Source: Bacteroidales bacterium
GTDB lineage: Bacteria > Bacteroidota > Bacteroidia > Bacteroidales > P3
Length of the DNA stretch: 46,405 nucleotides
NCBI GenBank assembly: GCA_017522065.1
Contig: JAFXAD010000037.1
Location: forward strand, 1 to 46,405
Direction of reading: 5' to 3'
Below, piece after piece: positions 1 through 7,503 of this stretch; position 1 is the stretch's first letter, and each line of letters opens with the position of its first letter. The translations under genes and the position numbers were made by a program. Under the pieces are notes generated by a model. The model was not told the origin of the DNA, ran no database searches, and saw only the letters and a program-made list of their open reading frames with translations.

Positions 1-1
1 A

Positions 2-916
2 TTGAAGACTCCAGCCGACATATCGCCCCGACAATGCACCACCACCCTCCACACCACCGTGGATGGTAAAAAGCAGTATTTGCAATGCGCTGATTTTCAA
101 CACTTGTTTTGCTGCAAAAACACCTCGTCTTTCACCGGCAAAGAAAAAGACTCAGAAACAGGGCTTTACTACTTCGGTGCGAGGTATTATGACCCCTCTC
201 TCTCGGGCCTGTTCTTGAGTGTCGACCCGATGGCGGACAAATATCCGAGCCTGAGTCCTTATGCCTACTGCGCTTGGAATCCAGTGAAGCTGGTGGATCC
301 TGATGGAAGAGAAATCCATCTAACATTTACATCGAAGAATGCGATCAAAGCCTTTAATAAGATAATAAACGGTGGCTTAGGTGGGCAATTTAAGGCGGCA
401 TATTCCAAAAATAAGGATGGAAGTTATACATTGTCACTAAAACCCACAGAGGGAGGAGGAAATAAAGATAAACTAACAGAGAGACAACAGGCTTTTTATG
501 AAAAGCTGTCACAGTGCATTGAAGACAAAGAAACGATTGCAAATATTAGTGTTGTATATGGAAGTAGTAAAGCTCATGTCGGGAATTATATAACAAATAC
601 AATCGATGTGGCAGACATGCTGCAGTTTGATGATTTAGGGAAGGGGCCATGCACAAAGCAAGGCAAACTAATCCATGAGTTTGTTGAGCAGTATGAAAAG
701 GCCTCCTGTGGAAGGGCTAAAGGAGAGTATGAGAATTACACGGAATGTCATCAAATTGCCATTTCTGCAGAAGACTATGTTAATGGGTCTTCAAGAAAAG
801 ATTTGTTTTACAGCAGAGGCGTTTATGGCCAAAGTTATACAGACAAATCGGGGAAAGTGACCAATTACTACTACTCCACTCATGAGGCTATTATAAAAGT
901 CAGAAAGGGTTCGTGA
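2..916 (+). CDS. Orphan RHS-repeat core tip with C-terminal toxin-like domain (5' end probably outside window)
   Basis: The reading frame is open from the window edge; the first possible start is TTG at 2, so the true start may lie upstream. Residues 44-104 are the RHS-repeat-associated core: FTGKEKDSETG, YYFGARYYDP, SVDP and the closing DPDGRE. In this family the core ends the YD-repeat shell and everything after it is a variable toxin. The C-terminal 200 residues (about 105-304) are unlike any domain I can name; they contain H225-E226 (LIHEFVEQY) and H250 (ECHQIAISAED), which could form a divergent zinc-hydrolase site. The roughly 40 residues before the core are not YD repeats, so this is a displaced tip, not a full RHS protein. 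The toxin part is clearly more AT-rich than downstream housekeeping genes, which suggests transfer. The stop overlaps the next gene by one base (TGATG), typical of a toxin-immunity pair. Confidence 0.8.
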   Translation: MKTPADISPRQCTTTLHTTVDGKKQYLQCADFQHLFCCKNTSSFTGKEKDSETGLYYFGARYYDPSLSGLFLSVDPMADKYPSLSPYAYCAWNPVKLVDPDGREIHLTFTSKNAIKAFNKIINGGLGGQFKAAYSKNKDGSYTLSLKPTEGGGNKDKLTERQQAFYEKLSQCIEDKETIANISVVYGSSKAHVGNYITNTIDVADMLQFDDLGKGPCTKQGKLIHEFVEQYEKASCGRAKGEYENYTECHQIAISAEDYVNGSSRKDLFYSRGVYGQSYTDKSGKVTNYYYSTHEAIIKVRKGS

Positions 917-1419
917 TGAAAAGATTCTTTCTATTTTTATACATTCTGCTTTTTTTTAGTTGCAGCCACAAGATGTTAGATAATGATTTTGCCCATACCT
1001 ATATGAAATGCATATCCATCATCGAAGAATATGGGTATGACTATATAGTAGACAATTATTTTGAAATTGATTTAGAAAAGGTAGGACTATTTTGCGATGC
1101 ATCTGATTATATGGAATCGCTGACTGGAATAAAGTACCATCGTACAGATGTCGGCATACCTATATATGAGAGTGCTTATGAATTACAAAAAGATGTTCAA
1201 TACTTAAAATGGTGGTATGAAAAATATGGGGAAAAAATAACAAAAGAGGAAGCAGATTCAATAGTTGAAAAGAATTATGAAAATCCTAAGGTTATTCCAC
1301 CAAACATAGATAGCGTAATTGTAAGATGGGATAGACTTCAAGAAAAATATGAAATAAATATAACAAAAGAGGAAGCAGATTCAATGGTTGAAAAATATTA
1401 CAGGCGCGTTAATTTTTAG
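916..1419 (+). CDS. Small lipoprotein, candidate immunity protein of the RHS tip
   Basis: A 167-residue protein starting at ATG 916, inside the stop codon of the RHS tip; GTG 913 is possible but adds only one residue. It begins MKRFFLFLYILLFFSC, a short signal peptide with a lipobox and Cys16, so it should be a lipoprotein exported to the envelope. The rest is acidic and Tyr-rich with no recognised family. A segment ITKEEADS[IM]VEK is present twice, 41 residues apart, and the DNA copies are almost identical, so the duplication is recent. Position, overlap, low GC and small size fit an immunity gene. An envelope location would fit a toxin acting in the periplasm or on membranes, but that is inference. 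Alternative: an unrelated lipoprotein carried by the cassette. Confidence 0.7.
   Translation: MKRFFLFLYILLFFSCSHKMLDNDFAHTYMKCISIIEEYGYDYIVDNYFEIDLEKVGLFCDASDYMESLTGIKYHRTDVGIPIYESAYELQKDVQYLKWWYEKYGEKITKEEADSIVEKNYENPKVIPPNIDSVIVRWDRLQEKYEINITKEEADSMVEKYYRRVNF
1238..1394 (+). repeat. Internal direct repeat in the candidate immunity gene
   Basis: The segment beginning TAACAAAAGAGGAAGC at 1238 recurs at 1361 and runs on through the codons for EEADS(I/M)VEK with about one change in 33 bases. The 123-nt offset keeps the reading frame, giving a 41-residue periodicity. Confidence 0.85.
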
Positions 1420-1622
1420 TTCGTTTAATAGATTATTACCCGTCGCGGCGGATGTTCCCTCCGTTGCGGCGGATTTGCAATCCGACGCTGCTTGATATAA
1501 GGATTTTCAATCTGCAAACACGATTCAATTATATATGCTTCAATCTGAAGGTTGAAGACCCGTCGCAACAGGCTGCCAGCAAAACCACCACTTTTGCGTT
1601 AACTCCATAAAGACACACCATT
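1420..1622. repeat. Intergenic palindromic repeat cluster downstream of the RHS tip
   Basis: No gene is seen here. The segment carries related short palindromes: CGGATTTGCAATCCG at 1470-1484 (6-bp stem), a variant GGATTTTCAATCTG at 1501, and further TTCAATCTGAAGGTTGAAG-type pieces to about 1560. A GCGGCGGAT motif occurs twice (1446 and 1466). This looks like decayed REP-like intergenic repeats next to a recombination-prone RHS locus. No promoter or terminator is evident. Confidence 0.5.
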
Positions 1623-1853
1623 TTGCATCAAAGCACCAACATAACAGGCAATCCAATCAGCACTTTCCACAATGCCGGAATTCTCAATTTTGGGCATTTG
1701 CAACATATTGATTTTCAACGCCTGTTTTCCTGCAAAAATGCTCTCACCTTCAGCAGAAAAAGGAAAAAGACTCCCTTCGCCTTAATCCGCAAAGTGGGGG
1801 ACTTTGCGGAAATGTTTGGATTGTCTATTAAGAAATCGTCAAAAAAAAAGTAA
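1623..1853 (+). pseudogene. Broken second RHS tip start
   Basis: The stretch 1693-1775 matches bases 73-153 of the window: TTGCAA, GATTTTCAAC, CTGTTTT and CTGCAAAAA recur in the same order, ending in the core start (FTGKEKDS in copy 1). In this copy the reading frame gives FSRKRKKTP, while the next frame gives EKDS, so a frameshift sits inside the core motif and similarity stops right after it. The open frame (76 codons) is therefore a remnant. Both copies share the non-RHS bases before the core, which implies both tips came from the same cassette structure. It is followed by a perfect hairpin at 1786-1810. Confidence 0.65.
1786..1810. repeat. Perfect 10-bp palindrome with G5 loop
   Basis: TCCGCAAAGT, then GGGGG, then the exact reverse complement ACTTTGCGGA. 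There is no U-tract directly after it, so it is more like a REP-type element than a standard terminator. A second small palindrome, GCTCGCAAGCGAGC, lies at 1866-1879. The rest of 1854-2070 shows no gene. Confidence 0.7.
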
Positions 1854-2070
1854 AATAATCCGCCTGCTCGCAAGCGAGCGAAATCTCGTAGATCTTGTAT
1901 GCGGCGGTAATGCTGACGCAGTTATTATTTTTATCGTCAACTGATACTGTTATGTAAGTCCGTGAACACTAACCCAGATACTGAATGACACCATTTTACT
2001 TTTTTTACAATTACTAAGTATTTTATACAATCATTGCCCTTTTATCGGGATTGTCTTAGTATTACTTTTT

Positions 2071-2108
2071 TATCTTTGCGTTTAAACCAAAAGATTTGTG
2101 TAATTTTG
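2071..2108 (+). promoter_or_regulatory. Two Bacteroidota -7 elements for the queC leader
   Basis: TATCTTTG at 2071-2078 (with TTG at 2051-2053, 17 nt upstream) and TAATTTTG at 2101-2108 (with TTTG at 2075-2078, 22 nt upstream) match the TAnnTTTG consensus. The second would start a transcript near 2115, giving a leader of about 110 nt before ATG 2227 that contains the whole aptamer-like structure. Confidence 0.5.
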
Positions 2109-2129
2109 CAAAAATTTTCGTAGACAAAC

Positions 2130-2219
2130 AGGGGTATTCTTGAACTTGCAAAATGCAGACCTCCACCATACTAACAAGGTGCAAGCCCATGCGGAGGGAA
2201 CCCCCTTTAACAAAACAAG
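2130..2219 (+). promoter_or_regulatory. preQ1 riboswitch-like leader with inserted three-way-junction domain
   Basis: The 3' part, AACCCCCTTTAACAAAACAA followed by G (2199-2219), closely parallels the 3' half of class I preQ1 aptamers: AAC, P1 3' strand CCCCT (2202-2206), A-rich loop TTAACAAAA (2207-2215) and P2 3' strand CAAG (2216-2219). The partners lie upstream: AGGGG (2130-2134) for P1, followed by a U, and CTTG (2139-2142) for P2, so an H-type pseudoknot can form. Instead of the usual few-nucleotide loop, the segment between P2 5' and P1 3' is about 58 nt and holds TGCA/TGCA (2147/2154) and CCTCC (2160-2164) with GGAGG (2193-2197), enclosing ACC/GGT and GCA/TGC stems. P2 ends 7 nt before ATG 2227, which suggests control of translation. 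The downstream genes make preQ1, the expected ligand. Confidence 0.65.
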
Positions 2220-2226
2220 AAAAAAT

Positions 2227-2901
2227 ATGCAAGACCCTAAAACAGCCGGGCGTAACTCGGCAATCATCTATTCCGGAGGACTCGATTCCACCACGCTCCT
2301 TTACGAGTATTCCAACCGCATTGCGCTGGCCATCACTTTCGACTACGGCAGCAACCATGCAGAACGCGAAATCGAATGTGCCCGATACCACTGCCAGAAA
2401 CTTGGCATAGAGCACCATGTCCTGAAACTCGACTTCTTCAAACAGTTCATGTCCTCTTCCCTCCTGTCAGGAGCCGAAGCCGTTCCAGAAGACGACTATG
2501 ACGAGGACAATATGCACTCCACCGTTGTGCCCTTCCGCAACGGCATCATGCTTGCCATCGCGTGCGGCATTGCCGAAGACCGCGGACTCGACAGCGTCCT
2601 TATCGCCAACCATGGCGGCGACCACGCCATCTACCCCGACTGCAGGCCCGATTTCATCAACTCAATGGACAAAGCCATGCGCGCCGGGACATACATACAC
2701 GTCGGTATTGAAGCTCCCTACACAAACATCTCGAAAGCCGACATCGTCGCACGTGGCGCCAAACTGGGCATCGACTATAGCCATACCTACTCCTGCTACA
2801 AGGGCACTGCGCTCCACTGCGGACGCTGCGCCACATGCCGCGAACGGCAAGAAGCATTCAGGGCAGCCCATGTTGACGACCCGACAAAATATCAATCCTA
2901 A
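2227..2901 (+). CDS. queC: 7-cyano-7-deazaguanine synthase QueC
   Basis: Converts 7-carboxy-7-deazaguanine to preQ0 with ATP and ammonia in the queuosine pathway. From ATG 2227 the protein has 224 residues, the normal family size. The PP-loop motif SGGLDS is at 16-21, and four zinc-binding cysteines lie at 190, 198, 201 and 204 (CYKGTALHC, then GRCATC). The frame is open further up to TTG 2140, but that start would place 29 non-conserved residues inside the riboswitch-like leader, so I reject it. It is the first gene of queC-queD-queE, with queD 15 nt downstream. Cytoplasmic enzyme. Confidence 0.95.
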   Translation: MQDPKTAGRNSAIIYSGGLDSTTLLYEYSNRIALAITFDYGSNHAEREIECARYHCQKLGIEHHVLKLDFFKQFMSSSLLSGAEAVPEDDYDEDNMHSTVVPFRNGIMLAIACGIAEDRGLDSVLIANHGGDHAIYPDCRPDFINSMDKAMRAGTYIHVGIEAPYTNISKADIVARGAKLGIDYSHTYSCYKGTALHCGRCATCRERQEAFRAAHVDDPTKYQS

Positions 2902-2916
2902 CTTTAATCCCCAACC

Positions 2917-3252
2917 ATGTATTACCTCAAGAAAACCATAGAAATAGCTGGTGCCCACAGACTTGAACTCGACTACCCAAGCAAATGCACCGCCCTTCAC
3001 GGTCACAACTGGACCATCACCATACACTGCAAATCCGAACAGCTCGACAGCAACGGTATGATTATCGATTTCTCGGAAATCAAACGACTGATCGCCGACC
3101 CTCTCGACCACAAAGTGCTGAACGATGTTCTGCCATGCAACCCGACCGCCGAGAACCTTGCTCGCTGGTGCCAGGAACGCATACCTTTCTGCTACCGCGT
3201 CGACGTGCAGGAAAGCAACGGGAACATGGCAAGCTACGAAGTTGAACAATGA
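2917..3252 (+). CDS. queD: 6-carboxytetrahydropterin synthase QueD
   Basis: Turns dihydroneopterin triphosphate into 6-carboxy-5,6,7,8-tetrahydropterin, the step before QueE. The protein has 111 residues. The zinc histidines are H14 (GAHRL), H28 and H30 (HGHNW); the catalytic Cys24 precedes them; D64-H65 (LDHKVLND) completes the relay, and E99 near the C-terminus is the likely substrate anchor. The short form without extra domains is usual for QueD. The last four bases overlap the start of queE (ATGA), a sign of translational coupling. Confidence 0.95.
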   Translation: MYYLKKTIEIAGAHRLELDYPSKCTALHGHNWTITIHCKSEQLDSNGMIIDFSEIKRLIADPLDHKVLNDVLPCNPTAENLARWCQERIPFCYRVDVQESNGNMASYEVEQ

Positions 3253-3830
3253 AAGTCAACGAGATATTCTACTCCTTACAGGGCGAAGGATTCCATACCG
3301 GACGCCCCGCCGTCTTCGTCCGCCTCAGCGGATGCAACCTGCGCTGCCCGTTCTGCGACACGAAGCACGACACGGGACTGGAGATGAGCGAGGAAGCAAT
3401 TGTTGCTGAGGTGATGAAATACCCGGCCACACATGTTGTTGTCACTGGAGGCGAACCGTCCTTGCAACTCACCGAATCGCTTGTCGACGCACTCCACCGC
3501 AACGGTCGCTACGTGGCCGTGGAGACAAATGGAACTCACAGCCTTCCTGCCAATATCGACTGGATCACCCTCTCGCCAAAAGACGGCTATTGCAGCAACG
3601 CTGCCGTGATATTGGATCACGCCGACGAGCTCAAGGCTGTCTATGACGGAGTTACGGAGCCGAAAACTTACGACAATATCAAAATATCACACGATTATTT
3701 CCTTCAGCCTTGCGACACGGGGGACCCAAAACGCAATCGTGACATAGTGCAACAGACTATTGAATACATCAAGGCCCATCCCCTGTGGAGGCTTTCGCTT
3801 CAGGTTCACAAATTAGTGAACATTCCATAG
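3249..3830 (+). CDS. queE: 7-carboxy-7-deazaguanine synthase QueE (radical SAM)
   Basis: Radical-SAM ring contraction of 6-carboxytetrahydropterin to 7-carboxy-7-deazaguanine. The cluster motif is C29-x3-C33-x2-C36 (CNLRCPFC), preceded by the family signature EIFYSLQGEG and followed by TGGEPS, the SAM-binding GGE motif. At 193 residues it is a compact QueE. The start ATG 3249 overlaps queD by 4 nt. Together queC, queD and queE cover GTP-derived pterin to preQ0. queF and tgt are not in the window. It closes the operon; 109 nt separate it from smpB with no obvious terminator. Confidence 0.95.
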   Translation: MKVNEIFYSLQGEGFHTGRPAVFVRLSGCNLRCPFCDTKHDTGLEMSEEAIVAEVMKYPATHVVVTGGEPSLQLTESLVDALHRNGRYVAVETNGTHSLPANIDWITLSPKDGYCSNAAVILDHADELKAVYDGVTEPKTYDNIKISHDYFLQPCDTGDPKRNRDIVQQTIEYIKAHPLWRLSLQVHKLVNIP

Positions 3831-3939
3831 ACCCTCCATTGAGGCAGATATTTTTCATACTCATTTGCCTCCATCCCAAATCGGAACGTATTACACATCT
3901 CACAGACAATAAAAAAAGGACTTTTGCGTAATAGGAAAT

Positions 3940-4392
3940 ATGGAAGAAAAAAACATAATCGAAATAAAGAACAAAAAGGCCGAATACCAATACTTCCTCA
4001 TAGACTCATACAGTGCTGGGCTGGTGCTGACAGGAACGGAGATAAAAAGCATTCGCGAAGGCAGGGCAAACCTTGCCGATGCCTATTGCGTTTTCATCGG
4101 AAACGAACTGTACGTAAGACAGATGCATATAAGCGAATATCGATTTGGAAGCTGGCTTAACCACCCCGCCAAGCGCGACAGAAAACTCCTGCTCAACCGC
4201 AAAGAACTACGCAAACTGCAAAACAAAATCAAAGAACGCGGCTACACCATCATACCTACCCTTCTCTACGTCAATCCAAAAGGATACGCCAAAATCGACA
4301 TCGCTCTGGCGCGAGGCAAGAAATTCTTCGACAAACGCGAAAGCATCAAAGCAAAAGACACTCGCCGCGATATGGAACGGCAATTGTCGTAA
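3940..4392 (+). CDS. smpB: SsrA-binding protein SmpB
   Basis: Partner of tmRNA in rescue of stalled ribosomes. The 150-residue protein carries the family signatures: LVLTGTEIKSIREGRANL (about 28-45), DAYC, ELYVRQMHISEY and, near the end, IALARGKKFFDKRE with a basic C-terminal tail. The N-terminal extension MEEKNIIEIKNKKA is normal. A weak -7-like element GACTTTTG (3919-3926) precedes the ATG. No tmRNA gene was recognised in this window. Confidence 0.95.
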   Translation: MEEKNIIEIKNKKAEYQYFLIDSYSAGLVLTGTEIKSIREGRANLADAYCVFIGNELYVRQMHISEYRFGSWLNHPAKRDRKLLLNRKELRKLQNKIKERGYTIIPTLLYVNPKGYAKIDIALARGKKFFDKRESIKAKDTRRDMERQLS

Positions 4393-4451
4393 AAGACATA
4401 TAGGAACCCTCAATTCCATTCTCAGTCAAGGTTTTAGTCAAAGTTCAATAC

Positions 4452-5717
4452 ATGAAAGTATTCAAATTCGGAGGAGCATCCGTCAACAGCGCCGATGCCA
4501 TTCGCAACATGGCCGAAATTGTCAGGCAAAACCTACACGAGCCTCTCGTCGTAGTCGTTTCAGCCATGGGCAAAACAACCAATCTGTTAGAAAAACTGAT
4601 ACCTGGCATTCCGGCATCAGACGACGAACGCCAAAGTCTTCTAAAACAGACAAAGAAATATCACTACGACATTGCTACAAGTCTGATGGATAGTGACGAC
4701 CCGACGTTCCGAAAACTCGAAAACCTTTTCGCACAGCTCGACAAAGCGACCTCGCAACCTGCAACAAACTATAACTATGACTACGACCAGACGGTGTCGT
4801 TTGGCGAACTGATTTCGACCACGCTTATCTCCGGATTCCTTAACAGCATAGGAATCAACAGCCAATGGATTGACATTCGGCAAGTGATACGCACCAACGA
4901 AAACTATCGAGAAGGCATTGTCGACTTCGAAACCACACGCTGGCAGGCACAAAAAATCATTAATTCTACATTCAACAACCTGAATTTAAAATTAATAATC
5001 ACGCAGGGCTTTATTGCCGGAACAGGTTCAGGAACCACGACAACCCTCGGACGCGAAGGCAGCGACTACAGCGCATCGATCCTCTCCTATTGTCTCGATG
5101 CAGATTACATGACAATCTGGAAAGACGTCCCCGGATTTCTCAATGCCGACCCAAAGTTTTTCCCAAACACAATAAAAATAAACCAGATACCTTACAACGA
5201 AGCCATAGAACTCGCCTACTATGGCGCTTCGGTCATACACCCCAAAACAGTCAAACCAATACAGAACAAGGGTATCCGACTGCACATCAAATCGTTTATA
5301 AATCCATCTGCAGAAGGTTCAACAATAGGTCCCTACGACGGCATCGAGCCGCTGACACCTCTTTACATATTCAAAAACAACCAGGTACTCATTTCCATAC
5401 AGCCAAAAGACTTTTCCTTTATAGCCGAGGAAAATCTGCAAAACATTTTTGCTGTTCTGGCAAAACTGAATATCAGAGTCAACCTTATGCAAAACTCAGC
5501 ACTGAGTTTCTCTCTGTGCATAGACTACAACGAGATACTACTACATCAGCTGCGCGAAGCACTTGAAAACGACTTCCGTCTGGTATACAATACAGGTCTG
5601 CAGCTGATTACAATCCGATACTACAACCAACAAATCATCGACCAAATTGTCGCCGGACGACGCATACTGCTGCAACAACGTTCCCGCACCACTACACAAC
5701 TGCTTGTTGAAGCCTGA
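4452..5717 (+). CDS. lysC: Monofunctional aspartate kinase
   Basis: Phosphorylates aspartate at the entry of lysine, threonine and methionine synthesis. The 421-residue protein starts MKVFKFGGASV, the kinase nucleotide motif, and contains VVVVSAMGKTTNLLE, a GFIAG segment, GREGSDYSA (substrate and ATP binding) and a C-terminal ACT-type part with LNIRVNLMQNSA. There is no homoserine dehydrogenase domain. It follows smpB by 59 nt, too short for a lysine riboswitch. The next gene starts 8 nt after its stop, so the two may be co-transcribed. Confidence 0.92.
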   Translation: MKVFKFGGASVNSADAIRNMAEIVRQNLHEPLVVVVSAMGKTTNLLEKLIPGIPASDDERQSLLKQTKKYHYDIATSLMDSDDPTFRKLENLFAQLDKATSQPATNYNYDYDQTVSFGELISTTLISGFLNSIGINSQWIDIRQVIRTNENYREGIVDFETTRWQAQKIINSTFNNLNLKLIITQGFIAGTGSGTTTTLGREGSDYSASILSYCLDADYMTIWKDVPGFLNADPKFFPNTIKINQIPYNEAIELAYYGASVIHPKTVKPIQNKGIRLHIKSFINPSAEGSTIGPYDGIEPLTPLYIFKNNQVLISIQPKDFSFIAEENLQNIFAVLAKLNIRVNLMQNSALSFSLCIDYNEILLHQLREALENDFRLVYNTGLQLITIRYYNQQIIDQIVAGRRILLQQRSRTTTQLLVEA

Positions 5718-5725
5718 AAGAGAAA

Positions 5726-6433
5726 ATGATATACCGACTGACTAAGAGCAAGTTCATTTTAGGGCTTCAGTGCGAGAAAGCATTATATCTTGATGTCTAC
5801 AGACCACAATTGGCCCGTTTTACTCCTGAGACGCTGGCACGCTTCCGCAAAGGACGCGACTTTGAGGCCTCTGTGAAAGCAACATTCACTAACGGACTCG
5901 ATGTCAGCAAAATTCTCGGCAAGCAAATCTCAAAATACCCTGAATATACAACTGCCATACTCACTCAACCCGGCGAACAGACCCTCTTTGAAGCAGGATT
6001 TGTATTCGACGAAGTTCTAATCCTGGCCGACGTGGTACATAAAGACAACGACGGGAACGTGTCGATTTTTGAAATCAAAAACTCTACATCGGTCAAGGAT
6101 GTATTCCGACGTGATGTCTGTATCCAGAACTATGTTATTGGAAACAGCATAGAAAAGATGTGCGAAAACAAAGCTATACCTCTTAGAATGAAATCGTTCT
6201 CGATACTATACAACAACGGAGACAACTCTGCGGCACAATATGACATGACCGCCGAAGCAGAAGAGGCCAAAGGGATGATAGCAAAGCAAGTAGCCCGATT
6301 CAAAGAGGTCCTGCAAAACCTTGAACCCACCATGGACATAGGAGAACAATGCACCAAGCCCTACGAATGTCCATATATTCTATACTGCAAAGGTAAACAG
6401 ACAGTTCAGTTAGAACTTGGCGATTTGCAATAG
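5726..6433 (+). CDS. Stand-alone PD-(D/E)XK nuclease with Cas4-like Fe-S cysteines
   Basis: A 235-residue protein resembling the N-terminal nuclease part of DUF2779/RecB-like proteins: it opens LTKSKFILGLQCEKALYLDV with Cys16. An acidic site follows (ILADVV, then IFEIKNST, matching D and ExK of the fold). Three cysteines end it, spaced C-x5-C-x5-C (CTKPYECPYILYC). One Cys before and three after the nuclease core is the arrangement that holds a 4Fe-4S cluster in Cas4 and AddB. No CRISPR array or helicase is near, so a DNA repair or processing role is more likely than adaptation. Its last 24 nt overlap the end of aroB, which is convergent. Confidence 0.75.
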   Translation: MIYRLTKSKFILGLQCEKALYLDVYRPQLARFTPETLARFRKGRDFEASVKATFTNGLDVSKILGKQISKYPEYTTAILTQPGEQTLFEAGFVFDEVLILADVVHKDNDGNVSIFEIKNSTSVKDVFRRDVCIQNYVIGNSIEKMCENKAIPLRMKSFSILYNNGDNSAAQYDMTAEAEEAKGMIAKQVARFKEVLQNLEPTMDIGEQCTKPYECPYILYCKGKQTVQLELGDLQ

Positions 6434-7480
6434 AGCATCGCGGACCTCGTTCTCATCGATGGGTACATCGATCACAGGCTCCGCAAAATCGCGCAGCAAA
6501 ACACATAGAATCAAACCATCGCGGTTTTTCTTATCAGCTCGCATATACGAAAGAATCTTCTCAGCGTCACGCAATTTGTATTTTGGAATGCCTACAAGGT
6601 GTGTCAGTATTTTGCAATAGTCTTCCAAGACTTCACGGCTGATTCCAAGCTTTTTATGCGACAGATACAATTCGCAGGCCATGCCCACCCCGATTGCAAT
6701 GCCATGGGATAAGGGTTTGCCGATTTCAGAACTATAGCTTTCTATACCGTGTCCAAATGTATGACCAAAGTTAAGAATCTTGCGTACAGACTTTTCAGTT
6801 GGATCACTATCCACTACCGATGTTTTGAATCCTGCGCAATGCTCAATAAAAAGCTTCAATGTATCCATATCCAAATCCGCATCAGAAACAATTGTGTCCG
6901 ATAGAGACTTATACATATCCTTATCACTAAGCGCCAGAGTCTTAAACATCTCGAACAACCCTGAAACAAGTTCTTCGTCAGGAAGTGTCTCAAGGAAATC
7001 CGGACATATACATACAGATTGAGGGCTGTGGAAGAATCCCACCTGATTCTTCACCCCATTCAGGTTTACCGCGGTCTTGCCACCTATGGCGGCATCAACC
7101 ATCGCAAGCAATGTTGTCGGCACATTTATGTATCTGATTCCGCGCTTGAAACCGGCAGCCACAAAGCCTCCGATATCACAGACCGTGCCTCCGCCAAGAT
7201 TGACAATAACACTATCGCGGTCCGCACCACTCTCCAACAGGGCTTGCCAAAGTTGGCCTGCGACTTCAATGCTTTTAGCCTCCTCTCCTACCGGCACTTC
7301 GAAAAAGGAGGCACCTTCCAATGCCTCTACCCTGCTTATCAACAACGGAATACAGTTCTCGTATGTATTGGCATCGACAATTATGAATTTCTGCGCATCT
7401 CTGTACGACACACCACTCAGCAGCCTGTTCAATTTGGCAAAAGCGGAGACCCTGGAAGAAGTCAAAATCTTTGTTTTCAT
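6410..7480 (-). CDS. aroB: 3-dehydroquinate synthase AroB
   Basis: Second step of the shikimate pathway, DAHP to 3-dehydroquinate, NAD- and metal-dependent. The 356-residue protein shows GGGTVCDIGGFVA (97-109, NAD binding), PTTLLAMVDAAIGGKTAVN (121-139), the metal-region motif SGLFEMFKT, then FGHTFGHGIES and LSHGIAIGVGM with the two metal histidines. It is the last gene of a minus-strand series mazG, small protein, aroB, with 23 nt between the small gene and its start. Its 3' end overlaps the nuclease gene by 24 nt. Confidence 0.95.
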   Translation of the reverse strand: MKTKILTSSRVSAFAKLNRLLSGVSYRDAQKFIIVDANTYENCIPLLISRVEALEGASFFEVPVGEEAKSIEVAGQLWQALLESGADRDSVIVNLGGGTVCDIGGFVAAGFKRGIRYINVPTTLLAMVDAAIGGKTAVNLNGVKNQVGFFHSPQSVCICPDFLETLPDEELVSGLFEMFKTLALSDKDMYKSLSDTIVSDADLDMDTLKLFIEHCAGFKTSVVDSDPTEKSVRKILNFGHTFGHGIESYSSEIGKPLSHGIAIGVGMACELYLSHKKLGISREVLEDYCKILTHLVGIPKYKLRDAEKILSYMRADKKNRDGLILCVLLRDFAEPVIDVPIDENEVRDALLQIAKF

Positions 7481-7503
7481 CCTACTGATATATTAATCGA
7501 TGA

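Noticed and set aside
2160-2205. TPP riboswitch in front of queC, suggested by GCGGAGGGAA
   Set aside because: The CTGAGA and CCTGATC blocks are missing; the resemblance is limited to one short stretch.
2140-2226. Longer QueC start at TTG 2140
   Set aside because: Would translate the riboswitch-like leader and add 29 non-conserved residues; ATG 2227 gives the normal length.
4393-4451. Lysine riboswitch before aspartokinase
   Set aside because: Only 59 nt are available; the lysine aptamer needs about 170.
5726-6433. Cas4 of a CRISPR system
   Set aside because: No cas1/cas2 or repeat-spacer array in the window; the Fe-S cysteine spacing differs.
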